DNA of 5,007 nucleotides from Clostridia bacterium. GTDB lineage: Bacteria; Bacillota; Clostridia; Oscillospirales; CAG-272. Each line of letters starts with the position of its first letter. Positions within the stretch are counted from its first letter, which is position 1. Location of the stretch: positions 1 through 5,007 of the forward strand of contig JAFQWT010000208.1 in assembly GCA_017407375.1 (NCBI GenBank), given 5' to 3'. A model generated the notes under the pieces. The model was not told the DNA's origin. It searched no databases and saw nothing but the letters and a program-made list of their open reading frames with translations. The translations under genes and the position numbers were made by a program. Of this stretch, positions 1-5,007 are shown one piece after another.

Positions 1-30
1 AAATTTCCGTTTTGTTTTTATTTTGTTAAG

Positions 31-70
31 GAAAAAGAAAAGCACAGAGAACTTGGTTCTCTGTGCTTTT
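31..70 (-). terminator. Intrinsic terminator of the CorC/HlyC-type gene
   Basis: A perfect 15-bp inverted repeat (38-52 with 56-70) has a 3-nt loop. On the minus strand it is followed by CTTTTTC (31-37). It begins 11 nt after the stop codon of the minus-strand gene, so it fits as that gene's terminator. The outer four pairs are A/T on both sides, so a plus-strand transcript would also have a U-run at the hairpin's end. It may therefore also stop transcription arriving from the left. Confidence 0.9.
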
Positions 71-81
71 TGAAAAACGGC

Positions 82-1353
82 TTATTCCTCACTGTCAGAG
101 GAGAGCTCCTCCTCGGGATCCTCCTCCGGCAAGCGGACGACCTCGGCATAGACCACGCGGTGGGAATCCATCTCTGCCACCGTGATCTCAAGGCCCGCGC
201 AGGTGACGACACTGCCAACCTCAGGAAGGTCCTCGTGCAGCTCCATAATAAGGCCACCAAGCGAGACGGCCTCGGACTCCAGCTCCACCGAGAAGAACTC
301 GGAGAAATCGTCAAGGTTGACCGAGCAGTCCACACGGTACCTGCCATCACCAAGGTCCTTGTAGTTCTCCACGACCTCATCGTGCTCATCCCAGATCTCG
401 CCGACCAGCTCCTCAAGGATGTCCTCCATGGTCACAATGCCCAGCGTGCCGCCGTACTCGTCAAGGACCACGGCGATGTGGGTCTTGTTTTTCTGAAGCG
501 TTTTCAAGAGCTGGCTGATCTTTTCCGACTGGTGAATGAACACGGCGGGAGCCATAAGCGCCTCCAGGGGCAGCTCTGTGATGCCCGAGGCCGTGTAGAA
601 GTCCTTTTGGTGGATGACACCAACGATCTTATCGATGGTCTCCTCATAGACCAGAAGGCGCGAGAACTGCGTTTGCGCAAACTTCTCTGCGATCTCACTC
701 TTTTCAGCATCGGTCGGGACGGCGGCCAGGTCCACACGGTGGGTGAGGATGTCCTCGGCGCGGAGCTCGGTGAACTCGATGGCGTTACGGAGCAGGTTGC
801 CCTCATTGTTATCAATGCTCCCCTCCTGCTGGACCTCATCCACAAGGAGCAACAGCTCCTCCTGCGAGATCTTGCCGTCATCGCGCGAGCGGAAGATCTT
901 GGAGAGCAGCTTTTTCCACTGAGCAAAGAGGAAGGTAAAGGGGGTGAAGATCCAGATGAGAAGCTGGATCACAGGGGCCGAGAACATGGCAAACCGCTCG
1001 GGCATATCCTTGGCGATGCTTTTCGGCGTGATCTCACCGAAGATGAGAACGGCAACCGTGATGACCGCCGTGGACACCGTGGTGCCGATGTCGCCGAGGG
1101 CCACCGTCTCCACAAAGAAGATCGTACCCATAGAGGCCAAGGCGATGTTAACGATGTTATTGCCGATCAGGATGGTGGAGAGGAGGTTATCGTACTTCTC
1201 CACAAGAGAAAGCGCCAGGGCAGCGCGGCGGTTGCCCTTTTCCACAAAGGTTTTTAATCGCGTTTTGTTCATGCTCGAGAATGCCGTTTCGGTCGCGGAG
1301 AAATACGCCGAAAGCACCAGCATCAGGACCATAAGTAATATTTGAGTGGTCAT
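82..1353 (-). CDS. CNNM/CorC/HlyC-family membrane protein (DUF21 + CBS pair + CorC_HlyC domain)
   Basis: The 423-residue protein has the usual length and domain order of this family. Residues 1-150 are a DUF21-type membrane domain, with hydrophobic helices near 3-20, 56-80, 91-110 and 122-145. It carries the family motifs SAYFSATETAFSS (15-27), ILIGNNIVNI (61-70) and GEITPKS (106-112). A CBS-domain pair follows (about 200-320), including LDEYGGTLGIVTMEDILEEL (297-316). A C-terminal CorC_HlyC domain lies at about 335-405, and the tail is very acidic. Relatives are linked to Mg2+ export or divalent-cation homeostasis, with CBS domains that bind nucleotides; older 'hemolysin' names are historical. 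The substrate here is inferred from family. The start ATG is preceded by AAAAGGAA with a 5-nt spacer. The gene is last in its transcript and has a long leader with its own promoter upstream. Confidence 0.93.
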   Translation of the reverse strand: MTTQILLMVLMLVLSAYFSATETAFSSMNKTRLKTFVEKGNRRAALALSLVEKYDNLLSTILIGNNIVNIALASMGTIFFVETVALGDIGTTVSTAVITVAVLIFGEITPKSIAKDMPERFAMFSAPVIQLLIWIFTPFTFLFAQWKKLLSKIFRSRDDGKISQEELLLLVDEVQQEGSIDNNEGNLLRNAIEFTELRAEDILTHRVDLAAVPTDAEKSEIAEKFAQTQFSRLLVYEETIDKIVGVIHQKDFYTASGITELPLEALMAPAVFIHQSEKISQLLKTLQKNKTHIAVVLDEYGGTLGIVTMEDILEELVGEIWDEHDEVVENYKDLGDGRYRVDCSVNLDDFSEFFSVELESEAVSLGGLIMELHEDLPEVGSVVTCAGLEITVAEMDSHRVVYAEVVRLPEEDPEEELSSDSEE

Positions 1354-1588
1354 GGTAGTTCCTTTTCTTAAAATCAGTAATTTATGTTATTTCACGGCAA
1401 GCGGCGCCCTCAGGGACGAAGGCGGCACAAACGCAAAAAGGCGCATCGACCGCTTTTCCTGAAAGCGAGATGAGCCACTCGATCCTTGTGTATTCTTACC
1501 GTCGTGAAGCAATAATCGTCCTCACTACTGTCTGCGTCCATGGACTGTATCCTCCCCCTTCCCCGTTTCGCTTGCGGTATCCGCAGAT
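1354..1588 (-). promoter_or_regulatory. Long structured 5' leader of the CorC/HlyC-type gene
   Basis: About 235 nt separate the predicted transcription start (near 1588) from the ATG. In minus-strand RNA, several local hairpins can be drawn by eye. A 5-bp stem UGCGG/CCGCA lies at the very 5' end (1573-1585). A GUGAGG/CUUCAC stem with a 10-nt loop lies at about 1505-1526. A 6-bp CGCUUU/AAAGCG stem lies at 1451-1467, and a short stem lies around the small ORF's stop (1405-1418). The AAAAGCG segment (1451-1457) could instead pair with CGCCUUUU just downstream, giving a mutually exclusive fold followed by a U-run. I compared it from memory with M-box, yybP-ykoY, NiCo, fluoride, guanidine, ydaO and 6S consensus elements and recognised none. 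It may be a cation-responsive leader, a leader-peptide attenuator or an independent small RNA. The function is not established. Confidence 0.5.
1410..1541 (-). CDS. Possible 43-residue small protein or leader peptide upstream of the CorC-type gene
   Basis: An ORF of 43 codons opens with MDADSSEDDYCFTTVRIHKD. Its ATG (1539-1541) is preceded by AAGGGGGAGG (1551-1560), with 9 nt between GGAGG and the ATG. The predicted transcription start lies about 47 nt upstream of the ATG. The N-terminus is acidic. The C-terminus is basic with cysteines and ends Arg-Pro-stop. Against a real protein: it has no hydrophobic segment, no family was recognised, and its arginine codons (AGA, AGG, CGA, CGT) differ from the CGC-rich use of the neighbours. 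If translated, it could be a regulatory leader peptide whose translation affects folding of the leader downstream. The ribosome site is the strongest support; coding status is uncertain. Confidence 0.35.
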   Translation of the reverse strand: MDADSSEDDYCFTTVRIHKDRVAHLAFRKSGRCAFLRLCRLRP

Positions 1589-1594
1589 GTATGT

Positions 1595-1623
1595 ATTGTA
1601 CCATAGATAAAAAGGAAAGTCAA
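1595..1623 (-). promoter_or_regulatory. Sigma-A promoter for the CorC leader, overlapping a terminator
   Basis: On the minus strand, TTGACT (1618-1623) and TACAAT (1595-1600) are separated by exactly 17 nt. Each box differs from consensus at one position. Transcription should begin near 1588. The -35 box sits inside the 3' arm of the upstream operon's terminator, and the spacer contains that terminator's T-run. No comparably good promoter is visible closer to the CorC-type gene. Confidence 0.8.
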
Positions 1624-1652
1624 CCCCTTTGCGGAAAAAGGGCTGACCTTCC
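1608..1652 (-). terminator. Intrinsic terminator of the mutarotase-like / zinc-ribbon operon
   Basis: In minus-strand RNA, 1636-1652 pairs with 1614-1630 as a continuous 17-bp stem with three G-U wobbles and a 5-nt loop, followed directly by UUUUUA (1608-1613). The three wobbles would be A-C mismatches in the plus-strand transcript, so the hairpin is built for the minus direction. It starts one base after the stop codon of the zinc-ribbon gene. Confidence 0.92.
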
Positions 1653-1653
1653 C

Positions 1654-2811
1654 TCATTCGTCCTCAACGATCGAGACGATCCTATGCATGATATGCTTAT
1701 CGCAATAGCACTTGCCGCAACGCGGGCAAATGTAATGATGGCAGCGCGGGCAGACCTCCTTGTAACGGACGTGGAACTTCCGCTTGCAGTGCCAGCAGCG
1801 CTCGTTATCCTTGAGGATGCCGTCATAGGTCGCCTGGCATTTCTCAATGTCCACCGTCGGACATCCGACCGAAGCACGCGTGGAGCAGAAGGCACGGTAC
1901 TCATCAATGAGGGCCTTGTATTCCTTGAGCTTATCCCGGCGGAGGGCAAAGCGCATCTCGCGCGTGTCGTAATGGCGCAAACTGCGGACGGTGGTGCAGT
2001 GGCGTTCATACTCCTCCCGCGTGGGAAGATAGAGGGCGCCGCCGGGTCTGCCGTTTTCGGCGGTGGCGGTCCTATCCACGTAAGCCGTAACGCCGTCAAA
2101 CAGCGAGAGGAAGGTGCGCTTTGAGGTGATCTTTTGGAAGAAAACGCGCTTATCAAAGAGCTGCTGGCGGACGAGCCAAAGGTTTTCATCAAGCAGCATC
2201 TTCTGCGGGTCGGCATAGCGGCCGATGTGCTTTTGGCGGACGGCGGCCACCGCCTCATCGATGCGGGCGCGGAAGGCAAGAATCCCTCGGGCATCCCCCG
2301 TCAAAAGGTCGTTAAGAAGTGAGGTAAAGCGGCCAAGGACGGGCGCCGCCGCCAGGGGCAGCACCTCCGCCGAGAGGAGCGCTTCCCTTTCCGCGGCGGT
2401 GGGGATGAAGTTGGCGGCGTACTCATGCGCGATGCGGTAAAGCTCCTCACCGTCGTTGCTCGTGCTACGGAACACCGGCTCCTTGGCCGCGGCCGTTGCG
2501 GTAAGCAGGGTGCGGAAATACGCCGTGGCAAGATCGTCAGTGCGGCGCCTTTGTGCCCGTTTTCCGTAATGGGCATCGGCCACTGTGATATTGACGGCAA
2601 AGGCGGCCAGAGCGATAAGATAGATGGCAAGCACGGCAACAGCCGCCATCGGCGAGCGCCCGAGGAGAAGGATCTCCGCTGGGATCAAAAGGAGGAGAAG
2701 GAAAGCAAAAAGGATATAGCCGCGGCGTTTCCGCTCCGCGATCTTGCGCGGACCTTGGATCCTGCGGGCGATCTCGCCAAGCTTCACGGTCAGACTTTTT
2801 TCACGCTTCAT
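1654..2811 (-). CDS. Hypothetical two-helix membrane protein with C-terminal eight-cysteine zinc-ribbon-like module
   Basis: The 385-residue protein is not one I recognise. A basic N-terminus (RKIAERKRR, 22-30) precedes two hydrophobic segments (31-51 and 54-78) joined by a tiny turn, followed by a basic stretch (KRAQRRR, 84-90). The positive-inside rule puts both ends in the cytoplasm. Residues 90-335 look soluble and largely helical. The C-terminus holds Cys339, 342, 354, 357, 362, 365, 368 and 370 plus His373, arranged as CX2C-X11-CX2C-X4-CX2C-X2-C-X-C. This suggests two fused or cross-braced zinc sites, possibly binding protein or nucleic acid. The start ATG follows AAAGGAG with a 6-nt spacer. 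It lies 37 nt downstream of the mutarotase-like gene with no terminator or clear promoter between, so the two are probably co-transcribed. Its role is unknown. Confidence 0.85.
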   Translation of the reverse strand: MKREKSLTVKLGEIARRIQGPRKIAERKRRGYILFAFLLLLLIPAEILLLGRSPMAAVAVLAIYLIALAAFAVNITVADAHYGKRAQRRRTDDLATAYFRTLLTATAAAKEPVFRSTSNDGEELYRIAHEYAANFIPTAAEREALLSAEVLPLAAAPVLGRFTSLLNDLLTGDARGILAFRARIDEAVAAVRQKHIGRYADPQKMLLDENLWLVRQQLFDKRVFFQKITSKRTFLSLFDGVTAYVDRTATAENGRPGGALYLPTREEYERHCTTVRSLRHYDTREMRFALRRDKLKEYKALIDEYRAFCSTRASVGCPTVDIEKCQATYDGILKDNERCWHCKRKFHVRYKEVCPRCHHYICPRCGKCYCDKHIMHRIVSIVEDE

Positions 2812-2848
2812 TTTCTTCTCCTTTCATAGTTTTGTTTACAAATTTGCC

Positions 2849-3940
2849 TCAGAAGCCGAGGGCGTGGATCTTTTCCTCCATTGCGGCGGCCTCGGGAGCG
2901 GTGGCAAGCCCCGTCCTCATTTTGTAGGTAACGCGCTCACCCCGCTTGAGGTAGCGCTCATAGCCGTGCTCCTTGCAGTAGAGGTAGCCCTTATGCTCCG
3001 CCGTGGCGGGAAGCACCATGCCAAGGGCATCCTCGTCCTCGGTACGGGCGATCCAGCGGACGCCAAAGGGCAGCTCCTCGGGGCGGTGAATGACGTAGGT
3101 AGCCGTACCGTCGGGGTTCTTTTGCATGGTGTAGGCCTTACCCTCGGCATCCGCCTTGTAGAAGCAGGCAAACACGATCTCGGGCATATAGGCCTGGCCC
3201 TCGGCCCCCACGGTGTCCATCAGCGAGGGGTCGCTGTCCAGACGGTCAAGGTAGGCGTTGGTGGCGGCGGCATCGGAGGCCGAATGGTAGTTCTCCGGCA
3301 CCTCATGGTTGACGATGATGGTATCACGCGGGGCGGTGTACAGGAGCTTTGCCCCATCCACCGGGCGGTGGTTGATATGGCAGAGATAGAAATACTCCAG
3401 GGGAACGTCCTTGTGGTTCTCAAAGGTCACGTCCACGTCAATGAAGGCACAGCCCTCATAAAGCTTGATGAGGGGAATGAAATCGTAATTGGTCTCAAAG
3501 CAGCGCTTGTGGGAATAGACGCCGCCAAGGCCGACGTAGCGGCCGCCCTCATCCTCACCGCTGACAACGTAAGCGGTGTGGTACTTGGCGATCGGCAGCT
3601 CACCGTGCGGGAGGTGGGTGTCCTCCGCGGTGGGGTTGCCCATGGCCGTCAGCCCGCAGTGCATCAGAAAGCCGCCGTAGGTCTCACCGTAGGTGATCTT
3701 AGCCGCCTCCGGCTCCTCATAGATCGACTTCATGGTCAGCTCACGTCCGTCAAAGCAGCAGCGCCAGACCATCTGCCCCATGAAGGGGAGAAGGACGAGG
3801 TTGCCGCGCTCATTGGATAGGCGAACGGCGCGGACGCCTGTGGAATAGGTAAAAAGCGAGGCGGAAAGAGTGCCGCTTGTGAAAAGGACGGTCTCCTTCT
3901 CGCCGAAATAGGATTCCTTCAGATAGATCTTGCTTTCCAT
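2849..3940 (-). CDS. DUF4432-like aldose 1-epimerase (galactose mutarotase-like) family protein
   Basis: The 363-residue protein resembles the DUF4432 branch of the galactose mutarotase-like beta-sandwich superfamily. Features that suggest this are YGGFLMHCGLTAMGNP (88-103), LPHGELP (110-116), and FYLCHINHRPVDGAKLLYTAP (184-204), whose beginning recalls the 'YHINFGYPLL' segment of relatives. Beta-rich character fits throughout. His112, His188 and His191 are candidate active-site or sugar-binding residues. No signal peptide is visible, so it should be cytoplasmic. Family members interconvert or bind sugar anomers; the sugar cannot be read from sequence and no sugar transporter or kinase is nearby. 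The start ATG follows GGGGAG with a 7-nt spacer, and a near-consensus promoter lies upstream. It is the first gene of a probable two-gene operon with the zinc-ribbon membrane protein. Family assignment is by recalled motifs. Confidence 0.8.
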   Translation of the reverse strand: MESKIYLKESYFGEKETVLFTSGTLSASLFTYSTGVRAVRLSNERGNLVLLPFMGQMVWRCCFDGRELTMKSIYEEPEAAKITYGETYGGFLMHCGLTAMGNPTAEDTHLPHGELPIAKYHTAYVVSGEDEGGRYVGLGGVYSHKRCFETNYDFIPLIKLYEGCAFIDVDVTFENHKDVPLEYFYLCHINHRPVDGAKLLYTAPRDTIIVNHEVPENYHSASDAAATNAYLDRLDSDPSLMDTVGAEGQAYMPEIVFACFYKADAEGKAYTMQKNPDGTATYVIHRPEELPFGVRWIARTEDEDALGMVLPATAEHKGYLYCKEHGYERYLKRGERVTYKMRTGLATAPEAAAMEEKIHALGF

Positions 3941-3981
3941 AATAAAACTCCCCGTGAGGTGACAATATATTTCACTAATTT

Positions 3982-4010
3982 AGTATAACACGCGAGAAGG
4001 GGAATGTCAA
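3982..4010 (-). promoter_or_regulatory. Sigma-A promoter of the mutarotase-like operon
   Basis: On the minus strand, a perfect TTGACA (4005-4010) is 17 nt from TATACT (3982-3987), one base off consensus. The start should be near 3975, leaving a 5' UTR of about 35 nt that ends in the GGGGAG ribosome site. This is one of the strongest promoters in the window and suggests high basal expression. It is divergent from the acyltransferase promoter. The 73 nt between the two -35 boxes (4011-4083) hold no clear operator. Confidence 0.88.
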
Positions 4011-4083
4011 GCGAATTGCGCCGAGTTTTTGAAGAAGAGGTGGAGACGGTGCCCTTTTCCAACACTTTGCTGCTTTTTGTCGC

Positions 4084-4112
4084 TTGCTTCGCAGGGGGGC
4101 TTCCGCTATAAT
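4084..4112 (+). promoter_or_regulatory. Promoter of the acyltransferase gene
   Basis: A perfect TATAAT (4107-4112) lies 17 nt downstream of TTGCTT (4084-4089), which keeps only the TTG of the -35 consensus. Transcription should begin near 4118-4119. The TTG at 4084, a potential upstream start codon in frame with the gene, is the -35 box itself, which argues against using it as a start. Confidence 0.72.
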
Positions 4113-4152
4113 TGAAAATGAAGATCAAGAAAACTCCAAGGAGGCCGTCGCC

Positions 4153-4890
4153 ATGAAGAAACGGTTTCATCAAAAGCGCAGCGGGTGGTTCCGCGCCCTC
4201 AAGCGCCTTTTGGTCATCCGCTATAAGGAGCCCCGCTTTGTCTACCTCGGGGAGAGGGTCACAAGCGGCGGCATCATCGTTTCCAACCACGTGGGGACCG
4301 ATGCCCCACTTTCCATGGAGCTGTACTTTGACCGCCCCATCCGCTTTTGGGGCGCTCACGAGATGAACTCTGGGCTTATCAAGCTCTACAAGTACCAGAC
4401 ACGCGTTTATTATCACGAGAGAAAGCACTGGAATCTGCACCTGGCCCGCCTTTTCTGCCTTCTCGCCAGTCCCCTGACCTACATATTCTACCGCGGTCTG
4501 CGCCTCATCTCCACCTACCACGATGCGCGCCTTATCAAAACGCTCAACGAGAGTCTTGCCGCCCTGCGTGAGGGGGACAACATCGTGATCTTCCCCGAGG
4601 ACTCCTCCGAGGGGTATCTTGATGAGCTGAAGGGCTTTTTCGGCGGCTTTCTGATGCTGGCCGACCACGCCCTCCGCCGCGGGATCGACGCGCCGATCTA
4701 CGTGACCTACTTCCGCAAGCGCGACCTTGTCTACTTCATTGACAAGCCGATCCTTTATTCCGAGCTGAGGGCCGACGGCGCCTCCCGTGAGGAGCTGGCC
4801 GAGCGCCTGGTAAAGCGCTGCAATGCGCTTGGCAAGCTGGATCCTGCCGACTTCCCCGCGGAAAAGCCCCAGGGAGCGCCCGTTGCATAA
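4153..4890 (+). CDS. PlsC-like lysophospholipid/glycerolipid acyltransferase family protein
   Basis: Starting at ATG 4153, the protein has 245 residues. The start is chosen because AAGGAGG lies 8 nt upstream and a promoter lies upstream of that; an in-frame TTG at 4084 would begin at the -35 box. The order of motifs is that of PlsC-type acyltransferases: IIVSNHVGTDAP (41-52) for block I, FYRGLRLI (112-119) for block II, IVIFPEDSSEGY (144-155) for block III, and DAPIYVTYFRK (179-189) for block IV. These enzymes transfer acyl chains to lysophospholipids or glycerol phosphates at the inner membrane face. Two departures stand out: His46 and Asp50 are spaced HX3D instead of HX4D, and block III reads FPED, not FPEG. 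Similar 'NHVG' proteins occur in Clostridia to my recollection. The acceptor, and even catalysis, are uncertain. The gene is monocistronic, with its own promoter and terminator. Confidence 0.82.
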   Translation: MKKRFHQKRSGWFRALKRLLVIRYKEPRFVYLGERVTSGGIIVSNHVGTDAPLSMELYFDRPIRFWGAHEMNSGLIKLYKYQTRVYYHERKHWNLHLARLFCLLASPLTYIFYRGLRLISTYHDARLIKTLNESLAALREGDNIVIFPEDSSEGYLDELKGFFGGFLMLADHALRRGIDAPIYVTYFRKRDLVYFIDKPILYSELRADGASREELAERLVKRCNALGKLDPADFPAEKPQGAPVA

Positions 4891-4895
4891 AAGCC

Positions 4896-4925
4896 AAGAA
4901 AACGCCATATGGCGTTTTCTTTTTC
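4896..4925 (+). terminator. Intrinsic terminator of the acyltransferase gene
   Basis: The inverted repeat AGAAAACGCC/GGCGTTTTCT (4897-4906 with 4911-4920) has an ATAT loop and is followed by TTTTTC (4921-4926). It begins 6 nt after the stop codon. The -35 box of the next promoter starts only a few bases beyond the T-run. Confidence 0.88.
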
Positions 4926-4927
4926 TA

Positions 4928-4956
4928 TTGACACACCGCCGCCGCAGGAGTAGAAT
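4928..4956 (+). promoter_or_regulatory. Sigma-A promoter for the gene leaving the right edge
   Basis: A perfect TTGACA (4928-4933) is followed after 17 nt by TAGAAT (4951-4956), one base off TATAAT. The predicted start is near 4963, leaving a leader of about 23 nt before the ATG at 4986. Confidence 0.82.
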
Positions 4957-4985
4957 AAGGGTAAGAACCAACCGTGAGGTGACTT

Positions 4986-5007
4986 ATGAAGGAGATCAAT
5001 TACCAAT
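4986..5007 (+). CDS. 5' end of an unidentified gene, cut by the window edge
   Basis: ATG 4986 is preceded by GAGGTGA (4976-4982), an excellent match to the 16S rRNA anti-Shine-Dalgarno, with 6 nt between GAGG and the ATG. It reads MKEINYQ before the window ends. A second AAGGAG lies inside these first codons, and the last two bases are AT, so if the next base is G a start at 5006 is also conceivable, though its spacing (11 nt) would be longer. The product cannot be identified from seven residues. Confidence 0.6.

Noticed and set aside
70..1257. A 395-codon plus-strand open frame opposite the CorC-type gene
   Set aside because: It runs antisense to a confident family member, gives a low-complexity protein rich in Leu, Asp, Gly and Val with no motif, and has no ribosome site or promoter. 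It is a by-product of GC-rich third positions.
1428..1588. 6S RNA, SRP RNA or a known metal riboswitch in the leader
   Set aside because: No SRP loop motif, 6S-like long closing stem or recognisable M-box, yybP-ykoY or NiCo core could be found by eye. It is left as an unassigned leader.
1542..1604. Upstream extension of the leader ORF to an ATG at 1604
   Set aside because: That ATG lies in the promoter, upstream of the predicted transcription start, and has no ribosome site. The ATG at 1541 has both.
2744..3820. A 358-codon plus-strand open frame opposite the mutarotase-like gene
   Set aside because: It is antisense to a recognised gene and has the Val/Gly/Leu/His-rich composition of a codon shadow, with no start signals.
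3952..3963. 12-base repeat CCGTGAGGTGAC, found again at 4972-4983
   Set aside because: A 12-base match between two places in 5 kb on either strand is expected about once by chance. The copies have opposite orientation relative to their genes, and the second is explained as a Shine-Dalgarno site.
3919..4971. A 350-codon minus-strand open frame covering the acyltransferase and its promoters
   Set aside because: It crosses a terminator, two promoters and an intergenic region, and the opposite strand has clear acyltransferase motifs and a strong ribosome site.

Overview
The window looks like chromosomal DNA from a Gram-positive Bacillota organism, probably a Clostridia-type gut bacterium. The evidence is near-consensus sigma-A promoters with 17-nt spacers, strong Shine-Dalgarno sites (AAGGAGG, AAAGGAG, GAGGTGA), U-tailed hairpin terminators and GC-rich third codon positions. 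This taxonomic guess is inference; there is no rRNA or other marker gene.

Layout from left to right. A terminator (31-70) closes a minus-strand gene for a CNNM/CorC/HlyC-type membrane protein (82-1353). Upstream of that gene is a leader of about 235 nt (1354-1588) with its own promoter (1595-1623), several possible hairpins and a 43-codon small ORF (1410-1541). Next comes a second minus-strand unit that starts at a strong promoter (3982-4010). It contains a DUF4432-like aldose-1-epimerase-family protein (2849-3940) and, 37 nt downstream, an unrecognised two-helix membrane protein with an eight-cysteine zinc-ribbon-like C-terminus (1654-2811). This unit ends in a terminator whose 3' arm carries the -35 box of the CorC promoter. 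On the plus strand, a divergent promoter (4084-4112) drives a PlsC-like acyltransferase (4153-4890) with its own terminator. A third plus-strand promoter (4928-4956) then leads into a gene cut off by the window edge (from 4986).

The genes do not form one obvious pathway. Two are probably envelope-related: the CorC-type ion/CBS protein and the acyltransferase. One is carbohydrate-related (the mutarotase-like protein) and one is unknown. Nothing here is recognisable as a mobile element, CRISPR array, tRNA or rRNA. The least explained parts are the long CorC leader, the zinc-ribbon membrane protein, and the acyltransferase active-site motif, which departs from the standard HX4D spacing.
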